From positions 12,197,051 through 12,261,050 of the forward strand of contig NC_083570.1 of NCBI RefSeq assembly GCF_027579695.1: 64,000 nucleotides of DNA, in the 5' to 3' direction. The DNA comes from Neoarius graeffei (taxonomy: Eukaryota; Chordata; Actinopteri; Siluriformes; Ariidae). The position numbers and the translations under genes are program-made. Of the stretch, positions 22,561-31,920 are shown one piece after another. Within the stretch, counting starts at the first letter, position 1. The number at the start of each line of letters is the position of its first letter. The notes beneath the pieces are model-generated. The model saw only the letters and a program-made list of their open reading frames with translations, did not search any database and was not told the DNA's origin.

Positions 22561-22806
22561 TCAGCCACCATGAAGGAAGGAGATCCGGGGTTTTCAAACA
22601 TTTGCTTAAGTGTGAAATCGCAAAATGGTATTCTAGCGAACAACAAAATAGTAAAGATTCAGAAAAACAAATCATTCAGTGATCATTTTAATAGTGTAAT
22701 TTCATCCGAATTAGGCCTAACGGCCGATTTAGAACTACAAAAAGTCCGTGTCGGACATTTTAAGTACCTTTGTAAAAGTTTTGCAAATGTTGCAGTCAGC
22801 ATTTAA
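22561..22806 (+). CDS. Small open frame inside GGCC-ended transposon copy 1, unknown
   Basis: A short frame runs through SVKSQNGILANNKIVKIQKN, then KSFSDHFNSVISSELGL and LELQKVRV. Copy 2 keeps the same frame at 58246-58455 with few changes, then goes on to SDILSTFVKVLQMLQSAF before its stop. The two copies differ by a small indel at CCGTGT, so one is frameshifted relative to the other. I do not recognise a domain. It may be an exon of the parent transposase. Confidence 0.35.
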   Translation, partial: SATMKEGDPGFSNICLSVKSQNGILANNKIVKIQKNKSFSDHFNSVISSELGLTADLELQKVRVGHFKYLCKSFANVAVSI

Positions 22807-23027
22807 AATGCTAACTTAAAGTTTTTGTACAAGTTTCAGTTGATTAAACTGTCATTTTATTAAATGTGTCTGCTTTTGTAATAAAGTTCTGAAAGAAAAA
22901 GCAAACACAGCATTGCGATTTCTTATCCATCCATATATTAAAAAAAAAAAAAAAATTCCCTCCCTCCCAACTGAAAATTTTTTTGCTCACCCGGTGGACA
23001 GGAAACGGATTTTTTTTAAGGATGGCC

Positions 23028-23061
23028 CTATTATCTATAAACTGTTTAAAATCTTGACCAT
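23028..23061 (-). pseudogene. LINE-B remnant between two insertions
   Basis: About 34 bases of LINE-B separate the GGCC-ended element from the hAT-like element. It is too short to translate usefully. Confidence 0.5.
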
Positions 23062-23069
23062 TTGCTAAC

Positions 23070-23879
23070 CAGTGATGGGAATAACAGCGTTAGAAATAAA
23101 CGGCATTACTAACGGCGTTACTTTTTTTAAGTAACGAGTAATCTAACTAATTACTTTTTACATCGTTATAACGCCGTTCCTGTTACTTACAATAAAATAC
23201 TCTGCGTTACTTTATTAAAGCTGTTTTCATCTGGCACGCTGCTCGTTCAGCCTTTCTTTACTCTGCTTTAGTGTGGGGCGGGGAGACGCGAGACAACGGC
23301 ACAGTAAGCCAATCAGAGTAGATTTGGACAGCATACGTAGGTAGGCCACGCCTACTGCACTACTGCGCGCTCTTTCGATCAGAAGACACAGCGATGGCGA
23401 GCGGTCAGCCTAAGACTGCGCTTTCACACTGGAAATACAGCCATTGCTTTTCATTACTTGAAATAAAAGGCAAAAATGTCTACGTGCAATGCACATTATG
23501 TCGAGGAACAAAGTGTTTGTCCTCATCAGTGGCCAGTAATTAGTAACAATTTTAATAACTACAAAAATATATATTCAATTTGATAGATGTCTCATCTCAC
23601 ATTGTCCCACAAAAATATTAATATAGTGTAGATAACGTTACTGATTGGTTCTGTTAAGTGTCCATTTCAGTCATTAAACACATTTAACATTCACTTTTAT
23701 TATGATTACACTAATTGAATTTGATTTATTTTTTTTTTTTGAGGGGGAACAAAATGTAACGGAATAATTACTTTCCCTGGTAATTAGTTACTTTTATGAC
23801 AAAGTAACTCCGTTACTAACTCCGTTACTTTTTGGGAAAAGTAACTAGTAACTTTTTGAAAGTAACGTGCCCAACACTG
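23070..23879 (+). mobile_element. hAT-like element with BED-finger remnant, 8-base TSD TTGCTAAC
   Basis: The ends CAGTGATGGGAATAACAGCG and ACGTGCCCAACACTG are diverged inverted repeats with the GTTAC-rich subterminal sequence typical of a widespread fish hAT family. TTGCTAAC is duplicated exactly at 23062-23069 and 23880-23887. At 23395 the + strand reads MASGQPKTALSHWKYSHCF and VQCTLCRG, a BED-type zinc-finger start, before running out of frame. Confidence 0.85.
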
Positions 23880-23887
23880 TTGCTAAC

Positions 23888-24213
23888 AAACTCCTTGCAT
23901 TCCATTGTAAAAGTAACAATCAATATAATCATCCTACACCATTTCCTTCCTGGCTTGCTGATGCCACATTAAGACCATCTCGCACCCCTCACCCCTGCAA
24001 TGAAGATAACTAGGTCCCTCTTTCCCCCCCACAATCCTTTTCCTCCTTCTCTTGAACAGATTCTTGTCTTTGCATCCATACTTTCCCTGTGGCTACTTCC
24101 CCTCTACTTCCTCCTTCTTCCGTTAACCCTCGTTTGCGCCACCCTTTTAACTGCTTCTGCACAGGTAACTTTGTTCTTCATTTTCACATTATAAATCTCC
24201 GTCTCCCTTCTCA
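23888..24213 (-). pseudogene. LINE-B, region between ORF1 and the endonuclease
   Basis: The segment is pyrimidine-rich on the + strand and gives no clear motif on the - strand. Its place between ORF1 (25017 onward) and the endonuclease makes it the ORF1 C-terminus or the ORF2 start. Confidence 0.45.
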
Positions 24214-25016
24214 GGCCAAGAAAAAAAAATAACTGTTTGTTTCCTATGACATCTTGAAAAAAAAAATAGGGTAGGTAGGTAGGTCTTATTTTATTTTATT
24301 TTTTTTTTTATCACACAAAATACCGGGTAGGTAGGGCTTTTTTTTTTTAAATAAATTTTAGGTGTGGCATTATTTGTCACCTTTGTTGCCTCTACTTTTG
24401 CGTCCTCGTGTACTTTTAGTATTTTTGTTTTGATAGCTAACATTTTTTGAAATTCCGGCTTCCGTTTACATTCAAATGTCAGTGCCCGCAAGCCAAAATT
24501 GCTGAGCAGGCTTTCCAACGTGACTTCCATCGTGATATCGATACCGCCGTTAGCCTGGGCGCCGTGTGTATACTGTTTGCATGACTCGTCCAGCGGAGGA
24601 TGATAATGTTCGTAGAGTTCTTTTACAGTTGAAAACTTATAAAATGAACTTATTGTCTTACAATCTTCCGTGTGGTCGCAACCAATCACGGTAATCGAGA
24701 ACACTTCGTTGGCCGCCATGATGCCTAGCGTTGTGTACAACACAAGCCGGAGTTTCCCGGAAAGAGGTCATGACGTCAGATTGAGGCCGTGAGAAATCAA
24801 TGAGTGTTTCTTGTCCGATATATGCGTTTTAGAATTAGTCACTTGTCAGATCGACAATATTATGCAAATCGTAATGCAGATATTTTTTTTTTTCAAAATT
24901 TATTGTTGGTCGGCGAAAATACATTTTTTTTTTAAACATCTAACAAAAAAGTCTAGGGTCGGGGCATTTTTTAAATGGTCGGTCGGGTAACCGGAAACAA
25001 TTATTTTTTCTTGGCC
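24214..25016 (-). mobile_element. Harbinger-like element (GGCC ends), TSD TCA, with open frame
   Basis: GGCCAAGAAAAAAAAATAAC on the left and AACAATTATTTTTTCTTGGCC on the right, both with TAGGTAGG or GTCGGTCGGG blocks inside, are inverted. TCA flanks both sides (24211-24213, 25017-25019). It is related to 10169-10936. It encodes a 150-codon frame on the - strand. Confidence 0.75.
24291..24743 (-). CDS. Open frame in Harbinger-like element, unknown
   Basis: The frame of 150 codons starts MLYTTLGIMAANEVFSITVI. An inner start at MAANEVFSIT is more likely, because the sequence before it is short and the ATG sits in GGCGGCCA context. It contains CDHTEDCKTISSFYKFSTV and CKRKPEFQKMLAIKTKILKV. I recognise no domain. 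It ends in low-complexity Lys codons from the terminal repeat, so it may be a first exon or a relic. Confidence 0.35.
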   Translation of the reverse strand: MLYTTLGIMAANEVFSITVIGCDHTEDCKTISSFYKFSTVKELYEHYHPPLDESCKQYTHGAQANGGIDITMEVTLESLLSNFGLRALTFECKRKPEFQKMLAIKTKILKVHEDAKVEATKVTNNATPKIYLKKKSPTYPVFCVIKKKIK

Positions 25017-25694
25017 TCATTACTCCACACCCCCAGTAAGCTGCACTGTGTGCCCCTCCACAATTACAACATTTAGGTCTTGTTTTCTCTCCACACTCCC
25101 CATAATCATGAGCTCCACTACATCTTGTACACCTTTTCTCCCCTTTACACATTTTAGCTACCGTACATCCCCAAACTTTTGACACTTGAAACATCTCATT
25201 GGTTTATGAATAAACTCTCACACTATATCTCATATACCCAAAATATAGCTCTGTAGGCATCTCTTTAGTACTGAACTGAATTAAAACCGATTCAGTTTCC
25301 TTCTTCTCAATTCCCCTAGTCAATCGTTTTGCACTCTGAACAGCATCACACTTTTCCTTTAAATATTTAACTAGATCCTTCATCTCCATTAATAAAAGAA
25401 TCCCATAAATCACCCCTTTACTTCCTTGACCACCAACTCTCAAAATCTTCACTACCTTTGCTTTCCCAACTGCTTGCAAATTTTCAGCTCTTCCACAATG
25501 TTCTTCAGAGATGCATCCAATTGATAAGTCATCATTCAAAATCCTTGCATATTTAACTTCCCCAACCTGATGCTTAATTATTTTCGTCAGCTTTATTGGA
25601 GCCATATTTTTCACTCCTTCTTCAAACCTCACAACAACATTCCATTTCTCCTCACCTCTCGTTGCTTTTCCTCAACCGCTTAGCTTTATATATA
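25017..25694 (-). pseudogene. LINE-B ORF1, gag-like with CCHC zinc knuckles
   Basis: The - strand reads MRFEEGVKNMAPIKLTKIIK, later RFEEG...LYFGYMRYSVRVYS, then RMFQVSKVWGCTVAKMCKG. Two zinc knuckles follow, CTRCSGAHDYGEC and CNCGGAHSAAYWGC. This is the nucleic-acid-binding ORF1 typical of I-type LINEs. It is interrupted by stops and by the Tc1-like insertion at 25695. Confidence 0.8.
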
Positions 25695-27245
25695 CAGTGG
25701 GGCAAAAAAGTATTTAGTCAGTCACCGATTGTGCAAGTTCTCCCACTTAAAGATGAGAGAGGTCTGTAATTTTCATCATAAGTATACCTCAACTAAAGAA
25801 CTTATTTGCAAATTATGGTGGAAAATAAGGATTTGGTCAATAACAAAAGTTCATCTCAATACTTTGTTATATACCCTTTGTTGGCAATGACAGAGGTCAA
25901 ACGTTTTCTGTAAGTCTTCACAAGGTTTTCACACACTGTTGCTGGTATTTTGGCCCATTCCTCCATGCAGATCTCCTCTAGAGCAGTGATGTTTTGGGGC
26001 TGTCGCTGGGCAACACGGACTTTCAACTCCCTCCAAAGATTTTCTATGGGGTTGAGATCTGGAGACTGGCTAGGCCACTCCAGGACCTTGAAATGCTTCT
26101 TACGAAGCCACTCCTTCGTTGCCCGGGCGGTGTGTTTGGGATCATTGTCATGCTGAAAGACCCAGCCACATTTCATCTTCAATGCCCTTGCTGATGGAAG
26201 GAGGTTTTCACTCAAAATCTCACGATACATGGCCCCATTCATTCTTTCCTTTACACGGATCAGTCGTCCTGGTCCCTTTGCAGAAAAACAGCCCCAAAGC
26301 ATGATGGTTCCACCCCCATGCTTCACAGTAGGTATGGTGTTCTTTGGATGCAACTCAGCATTCTTTCTCCTCCAAACACAACAAGCTGAGTTTTTACCAA
26401 AAAGTTCTATTTTGGTTTCATCTGACCATATGACATTCTCCCAATCCTCTTCTGGATCATCCAAATGCTCTCTAGCAAACTTCAGATGGGCCTGGACATG
26501 TACTGGCTTAAGCAGGGGGACACGTCTGGCACTGCAGGATTTGAGTCCCTGGCGGCGTAGTGGGTTACTGATGGTAGCCTTTGTTACTTTGGTCCCAACT
26601 CTCTGTAGGTCATTCACTAGGTCCCCCCGTGTGGTTCTGGGATTTTTGCTCACCGCTCTTGTGATCATTTTGACCCCACGGGGTGAGATCTTGCGTGGAG
26701 CCCCAGATCGAGGGAGATTATCAGTGGTCTTGTATGTCTTCCATTTTCTAATAATTGCTCCCACAGTTGATTTCTTCACACCAAGCTGCTTACCTATTGC
26801 AGATTCAGTCTTCCCAGCCTGGTGCAGGTCTACAGTTTTGTTTCTGGTGTCCTTTGACAGCTCTTTGGTCTTGGCCATAGTGGAGTTTGGAGTGTGACTG
26901 TTTGAGGTTGTGGACAGGTGTCTTTTATACTGATAACGAGTTCAAACAGGTGCCATTAATACAGGTAACAAGTGGAGGACAGAGGAACCTCTTAAACAAG
27001 AAGTTACAGGTCTGTGAGAGCCAGAAATCTTGCTCGTTTGTAGGTGACCAAATACTTATTTTACCGAGGAATTTACCAATTAATTCATTAAAAATCCTAC
27101 AATGTGATTTCCTGTATTCTTTCCCCCCCATTCTGTCTCTCATAGTTGAAGTGTACCTATGATGAAAATTACAGGCCTCTTTCATCTTTTTAAGTGGGAG
27201 AACTTGCACAATTGGTGGCTGACTAAATACTTTTTTGCCCCATTG
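25695..27245 (-). mobile_element. Complete Tc1-like transposon (Tc1-b), TA target duplication
   Basis: The two ends share inverted repeats of roughly 90 bases that start CAGTGGGGCAAAAAAGTATT and CAATGGGGCAAAAAAGTATT. TA flanks both sides (25693-25694, 27246-27247). At 1551 bp with one transposase gene this is the full layout of a Tc1-like element. The two repeats differ at only a few positions by eye, so the insertion is young. Confidence 0.93.
25856..26878 (-). CDS. Tc1-like transposase, 340 residues, apparently intact
   Basis: This is a DD34E transposase that cuts and joins its own element at TA sites. The N-terminus [20 protein letters not shown] and [19 protein letters not shown] form the first helix-turn-helix of the paired-like domain. 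The [10 protein letters not shown] segment links to the second. The catalytic Asp lie in [14 protein letters not shown] and [12 protein letters not shown], and the Glu in [11 protein letters not shown], with 34 residues between the second Asp and the Glu. It ends [11 protein letters not shown]. No stop or frameshift is seen, and the length matches the family. Whether it is active cannot be told from sequence alone. Confidence 0.92.
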   Translation of the reverse strand: MAKTKELSKDTRNKTVDLHQAGKTESAIGKQLGVKKSTVGAIIRKWKTYKTTDNLPRSGAPRKISPRGVKMITRAVSKNPRTTRGDLVNDLQRVGTKVTKATISNPLRRQGLKSCSARRVPLLKPVHVQAHLKFAREHLDDPEEDWENVIWSDETKIELFGKNSACCVWRRKNAELHPKNTIPTVKHGGGTIMLWGCFSAKGPGRLIRVKERMNGAMYREILSENLLPSARALKMKCGWVFQHDNDPKHTARATKEWLRKKHFKVLEWPSQSPDLNPIENLWRELKVRVAQRQPQNITALEEICMEEWAKIPATVCENLVKTYRKRLTSVIANKGYITKY

Positions 27246-27418
27246 TATATCTTCCTTAACTGTCAACTACCGTCATCTTCATCCAAGTCATCCATACTCC
27301 GACAATCTTCCCCCTGACTCCCCGCCATGGTAAAGAATACGTGCAAGCGTATCGTCTACCGAACCCATACAGGCCGTCGGCCGATACTCTCGCAGAATAT
27401 TCCCTCCACTCAAACTAC
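27246..27418 (-). pseudogene. LINE-B ORF1 start and proximal 5' UTR
   Basis: An ATG on the - strand at 27328-27326 begins MAGSQGEDCRSMDDLDEDDG and runs to a stop after 21 codons. The sequence upstream of it is the 5' UTR, cut by the insertion at 27428. Confidence 0.6.
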
Positions 27419-27427
27419 TCTAACCCT

Positions 27428-28021
27428 TAGCCTGGGCCCACCCATCCTAAGCGTGATGCAACACGAGGGCCTGCTGCGAGCTTAGTCTGGCCAGGCAAGC
27501 TATCTACAGCTCTTCCAAGCTCCCGAAAAATCAGGAACCAATCAACTTTGAGCATCTCCAACGGCCCTGGGTAGAGGCGTGTTCAAGGCACTGACGTAGT
27601 AGAACTGTGACCGGAAGCCATAGATTGTTTACAGAATCTATGCGGGAAGCGCTTCATTCACGTTTCCGCATCTATTACGCATAGATGCTGTATTGAAAGC
27701 ATTCAACAGGAAGTTCTCATTGAAAACGGAGCAAAGAGCAGCCCTGGAGGTATTTATTGAAAGGAAGGACGTTTTTGCCTTGCTCCCGACCGGCTTCGGT
27801 AAGAGTTTAATCTACCAGTTAGCCCTGTCGCGTCGCATACGTCAGAGGAAAGAGTGATGTGATTGGTTTAAGCTTCGTCACAGCCTTTTCTGGCTTCGAC
27901 CAGTAGCAAACTGAGGCATTTCAGGGAGGTGGGTCAACCACGGGCTCTGGGAAACGGTTGGGCTTAATATCTTGGCCAGACCAATAGCTCGGAGAGCTTT
28001 GAAGTCGCGTTAGCCAGGCTA
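27428..28021 (+). mobile_element. DNA transposon with 9-base TSD TCTAACCCT, carrying a helicase fragment
   Basis: The ends are TAGCCTGGGCCCACCCATCC and the inverted TTAGCCAGGCTA. TCTAACCCT is duplicated exactly at 27419-27427 and 28022-28030. A 68-base derivative in hadha intron 6 (38706-38773) joins the two ends of the same family and also has a perfect 9-base duplication. Target duplications of 9 bases occur in Mutator-like and some Merlin elements. I cannot assign the superfamily because no transposase is visible. Confidence 0.8.
27688..27864 (+). pseudogene. RecQ-like helicase fragment inside the 9-base-TSD element
   Basis: The + strand reads IDAVLKAFNRKF, then SLKTEQRAALEVFIERKDVF and ALLPTGFGKSLIYQLALSRR up to a stop at 27862. 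LKTEQ is like the Q-motif region and LPTGFGKSLIYQL is a Walker A motif of RecQ type. Only motif 0 and motif I are present, so it cannot be an active helicase. It suggests that the parent element encodes, or once captured, a RecQ-like helicase. Confidence 0.7.
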
Positions 28022-28144
28022 TCTAACCCTGACAATCAAGACAAAGAAAACCAAAAAGTTGCTGCTTTGGAAGACCACTCCACACCACCCACATCAACCT
28101 TCCACCAGTCACGCTACACTGTGCGTGATGACGTTGACTATCCA
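28022..28144 (-). mobile_element. LINE-B 5' end (5' UTR)
   Basis: This is the most 5' piece of LINE-B on the - strand, beginning GGATAGTCAACGTCATCACG next to the CATCCCCATT duplication. It has no coding motif. Confidence 0.6.
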
Positions 28145-28154
28145 TCCCCATTGA

Positions 28155-28434
28155 TGCACATGTATTCTGTTTTGCTCCTGCTCACCTTCATTCCTCTTCA
28201 TTCCAATGCATACCTCCATCTCTCCAAACCCTACTTTCACCACATATCACCACATATCACAATATCATCCGCAAACATGTTCCATGGTGAGTCTTGCCTC
28301 AGTTCGTCCGTCAAGCTATCAAATTACAATGGCAAACAAAAAAGCAGATCCTTGATGGAGTCCCACCTTCACCATGAACCATTCAGTCGTTCCAACTGCA
28401 CACCTCACTGCTGTTTCACTGTTCTCATACACGT
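28155..28434 (-). mobile_element. RTE-A LINE, reverse transcriptase palm segment
   Basis: The - strand reads NSETAVRCAVGTTEWFMVKV, then DSLTDELRQDSPWNMFADDI with VICG (the catalytic FADD), and RGMKVSRSKTEYMCINGD. There is a stop in the middle. It continues in frame with the piece at 3580-3614. The 5' side is cut by the hAT-like element at 28435. Confidence 0.85.
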
Positions 28435-29751
28435 CAGGGCTCGAAGTCCGCGGTGGTCCGGTTGCCCGAGGCGACTTAATTTGTCATTTGGTGAGTAATT
28501 CCTGTCACTAGCCAGCCCGGCTGGCTAGTTGAAAATAAGAAATATATATGAAGCGAAGATTCAGACACACCGTCAACTAAAGCCACCACATATTAAGCGT
28601 GTGCCGTGTCTGCGTTAATCGATGTGTTTATCGGAGGATGGAAAATACCGAAGAATTCCGAATCATATTGTGTACGAGTCAGGCTGTCGGTTTTTTCACT
28701 ACTGCGCATGCATATAACGCATCTCGTTGAATATCGCGGCAATCACATGTAGTATTGGACCAGCTGGGTGGAGCACAGAAGCACGGCAGGCCAGAACTGA
28801 GTTCTCAATGAACTATTTATTGCTAGCTTTTCAGCCTTTTATCACTTCCCAGCCGCGCGCGCACACGTGTTCTGGTTGGGGAGAGAGAGCTCCCTTTCTC
28901 TGCTCTCCTCTCAAAGGGGACGGTCACTGGGGAAGACACACAAACACAGGTTAACCCCCATCAGTTGCAACGATTCCACCACTTACCTTCCCTGACTCCG
29001 CCCTCCATTCACAGACCACCGCTTGGCCACGCCCCCACTGCCACATCACATTATCAAATTCAATAGATGTGGCCACATTATCGCCCATTTAAACACGTGT
29101 GTTTTTTTGTTGTTTACATCTACCAAAGCTCCGTTGCAATATGGAATTTTCTGAAAGGTGTACAGAAACCGCCAGAGACGGGGACAAAGCGACCTCGGTC
29201 TGAAGAGGAGAAAAAGGCCGTCGATAAAGCGTACGAGAAGGAGAAACGACAAAGGACTTATAAGTAAACGTGGGAGCAGGGTAGGCCTTGGCTGCGATAC
29301 GATTTTTATGGAATAATTAATTTTTTTCAAGTTGATTCCTAGTCAATATGAAGCTCCTAATGCTTTCTCTCTCATAAATGGTTAAATACAGAAAGCATGT
29401 TGGACATATTTTGGGTGCTATAGTCATGATAGTAAGTATATTTGTTTTCAATACTCATATACCAAGCTGCCAAGTTTTCCAATATATTATTATTTGTTGA
29501 TGATATATTATGGTGCTCTGTGTTGTTCTCATTTATGTATTCAACAACAGTATCAAAATACTCTGGTCTTGAAATAAATGCACATTAGTCATGAACAATG
29601 GTAACTACCCTCTTTTGCGTTATTTTTGACAGAAGTAAAATTCATACATGAACAAATTTTGGCGAGTTGATTTTCTGTTTTGCGAGTTACTTTGGAAGGG
29701 AACTCGTCTGGCTGGCTGGTGAAAAAAAAAAAATATGAATTTCTAGGCCTG
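28435..29751 (+). mobile_element. CAGGGCTCGAA-ended hAT-like element
   Basis: The left end CAGGGCTCGAAGT and the inverted right end CAGGCCTAGAAATT correspond. CACGT and CATGT at the flanks could be a decayed 5-base duplication. A short coding stretch at 29142-29266 on the + strand reads WNFLKGVQKPPETGTKRPRS and EEEKKAVDKAYEKEKRQRTY, then WEQGRPWLRYD after a stop. It resembles the N-terminus of a hAT transposase. The stretch 28740-29050 is an unassigned repeat. Confidence 0.65.
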
Positions 29752-29872
29752 CATGTCTTGAAAATATATTTTTTCCACTCATATATTGACTGTAATTGAC
29801 TTCCTTTTTGTAAAATTACACTTTATTAAAAAACAAAAAAACCAAGTAGCACTTTTTTTTTTTTTTTAAATA

Positions 29873-30398
29873 CACTACCGTTCAAAAGTTCGGGGTCACC
29901 CAGACAATTGTGTGTTTTCCATGAAAAGTCACACTTATTTACCACCAAAAGTTGTAAAATGAATAGAAAATATAGTCAAGACATTTTTCTGGCCATTTTG
30001 AGCATTTAATCGACCCCACAAATGTGATGCTCCAGAAACTCAATCTGCTCAAAGGAAGGTCAGTTTTATAGCTTCTCTAAAGAGCTCAACTGTTTTCAGC
30101 TGTGCTAACATGATTGTACAAGGGTTTTCTAATCATCCATTAGCCTTCTGAGGCAATGAGCAAACACATTGTACCATTAGAACACTGGAGTGAGAGTTGC
30201 TGGAAATGGGCCTCTATACACCTATGGAGATATTGCACCAAAAACCAGACATTTGCAGCTAGAATAGTCATTTACCACATTAGCAATGTATAGAGTGGAT
30301 TTCTGATTAGTTTAAAGTGATCTTCATTGAAAAGAACAGTGCTTTTCTTTCAAAAATAAGGACATTTCAAAGTGACCCCAAACTTTTGAACGGTAGTG
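29873..30398. mobile_element. Tc1-type MITE, TA target duplication
   Basis: The ends CACTACCGTTCAAAAGTTCG and AACTTTTGAACGGTAGTG are inverted, and TA flanks both sides. At 526 bp with no open frame it is a deleted, non-autonomous Tc1-like element. Confidence 0.85.
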
Positions 30399-30650
30399 TA
30401 AATGTTATCTAACAAAGGTAAAGGGCAAATATTAACCATGTATGCTGTTTATGTTGCTTGTAATTGGGGTGAAGTAAACATCTGTTCATTATTTAATGTA
30501 AAATTGTTTGTGTTGAATTTAAGGCATCAACATGCAGCGGATCCGGCAGACCCATGAACACTGGCTGAGGAACAAAAACACGAACACCGCACAATGGTTA
30601 ACATGAGCATTGATTTTCCAAAAATAATAATAATAATAATAATGATAATG

Positions 30651-31720
30651 GGCGGCACGGTGGTGTAGTGGTTAGCGCTGTCGACTCACAGCAAGAAGGT
30701 CTGGGTTCGAGCCCCGTGGCCGGCGAGGGCCTTTCTGTGCGGAGTTTGCATGTTCTCCCCGTGTCCGCGTGGGTTTCCTCCGGGTGCTCCGGTTTCCCCC
30801 ACAGTCCAAAGACATGCAGGTTAGGTTAACTGGTGACTCTAAGGCCAAGTTTACATTAGACCGTATCCGTCTTGTTTTCTTCGCGGATGCACTGTCCGTT
30901 TACATTAAACCGCCTGGAAACGCCGGGAAACGGGAATCCGCCAGGGTCCACGTATTCAATCCAGATCGTGTCTGGTCCGGTGCTGTGTAAACATTGAGAA
31001 TACACGGATACGCTGTGCTGAGCTCTAGCTGGCATCGTCATTGGACAACGTCACTGTGACATCCACCTTCCTGATTCGCTGGCGTTGGTCATGTGACGCA
31101 ACTGCTGAAAAACGGCACGGACTTCTGCCTTGTATCACCTTTCATTAAAGAGTATAAAAGTATGAAAATACTGCAAATACTGATGCAAATACTGCCCATT
31201 GTGTAGTTATGATTGTCTTTAGGCTTGCCATCCTTCCACTTGCAAGTGGTAAGTGATATGCGCTGGGATCACACACACAGCGGCTCAGTCCCGAATCACT
31301 GCTCGTGCGCTTCACTCACGCGCTCTGTGAGCTGCGCAGGGCCGGAGTGCGCACCCTCCAGAGGGCACTCGCTGTTCAGGGCGGAGTGATTTGGAGCGCA
31401 GGATGCCTGCGGAGCCGAGCGTATCCGTGTATTGGTGTTGCTGTGTGCACGCAAATCATGTATTGGTGTTGCTGTGTGCACACTAATCGTTTTAAAAACG
31501 TTAATCTGATGATCCGCTGATACGGTCTAATGTAAACCCCACCTAAATTGACCGTAGGTGTGAATGGTTGTCTGTGTCTATGTGTCAGCCCTGTGATGAC
31601 CTGGCGACTTGTCCAGGGTGTACCCCGCCTTTCATCCGTAGTCAGCTGGGATAGGCTCCAGCTTGCCTGCGACCCTGTAGAACAGGATAAAGCGGCTGGA
31701 GATAGAGATGAAATGAGATG
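30651..31720 (+). mobile_element. tRNA-headed SINE, copy D, split by a MITE
   Basis: The head has a box A-like TGGTGTAGTGGTTAGC and a box B-like GGGTTCGAGCCCC, as expected for an RNA polymerase III promoter of tRNA origin. The body has TTTGCATGTTCTCCCCGTGT and the tail GATGAAATGAGATG. A MITE at 30843-31543 splits the body. Confidence 0.85.
30843..31543. mobile_element. MITE inside SINE copy D, TSD TAA
   Basis: GGCCAAGTTTACATTAGACC on the left matches the inverted GGTCTAATGTAAACCCCACC. TAA flanks both sides (30840-30842, 31544-31546), and the other SINE copies have one TAA here (GACTCTAAATTGACC). A direct repeat TGTATTGGTGTTGCTGTGTG occurs twice near 31430-31480. Confidence 0.9.
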
Positions 31721-31724
31721 ATAA

Positions 31725-31811
31725 TAATAAAATTTCTCAGTTTCAACATGTTGTCTTTGGACTATTTTCAATGCAATATAGAATTTCGATGACTTGCAAA
31801 TTATCACGTTG
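31725..31811. mobile_element. Short Tc1-like remnant
   Basis: TTTCTCAGTTTCAACATG and TTGTCTTTGGACTATTTTCA resemble the subterminal part of a common fish Tc1-like family. No ends or duplication are visible. Confidence 0.4.
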
Positions 31812-31920
31812 TTTTTATTGACAGAAGTAGTTCTCTTCTCAGCTGGATAAGCACTTGGTGTAAAATTAATATCAAAAATATTTATTTATTTTAATAATTT
31901 GACCCAGGCTTTAAAAAGTG

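Larger units (their letters stand above)
20895..23027. mobile_element. GGCC-ended DNA transposon, copy 1, in LINE-B
   Basis: The ends GGCCATTATAAAAAAATG, with TTTCCGGTCCACCGG just inside, match the inverted CCCGGTGGACAGGAAACG and AAGGATGGCC. Copy 2 is at 57486-58665 in hadha intron 18. A 3-base target duplication is plausible (CCA/CTA here, TGG/TGG at copy 2). Copy 1 contains the Harbinger-like insertion at 21061-21723 and about 270 bases (near 22230-22500) that copy 2 lacks. The family is not recognised. Confidence 0.75.
3625..28144 (-). mobile_element. LINE-B: full-length I/Nimb-type LINE, broken by about twelve later insertions
   Basis: The element runs from a 5' UTR at 28144 down to a 3' end of GAAGAAGAAG type at about 3625. 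A 10-base duplication CATCCCCATT flanks it at 3615-3624 and 28145-28154, and RTE-A reads in frame across the join (CINGD then ESVVKMQ). In order it carries an ORF1 with CCHC knuckles, an AP endonuclease, a reverse transcriptase and an RNase H domain. That set is characteristic of the I superfamily. Stops, frameshifts and the insertions listed separately make it inactive. Confidence 0.85.

Noticed and set aside
26229-26897. 222-codon frame on the + strand
   Set aside because: Shadow of the Tc1-like transposase on the - strand.
28727-28954. 75-codon frame as a host exon
   Set aside because: It lies inside a hAT-like element in a repeat-like stretch, with no splice or family support.
30651-30720. 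tRNA gene (box A and box B present)
   Set aside because: The same sequence heads several SINE copies with a common body and tail, so it is a SINE promoter, not a functional tRNA gene.
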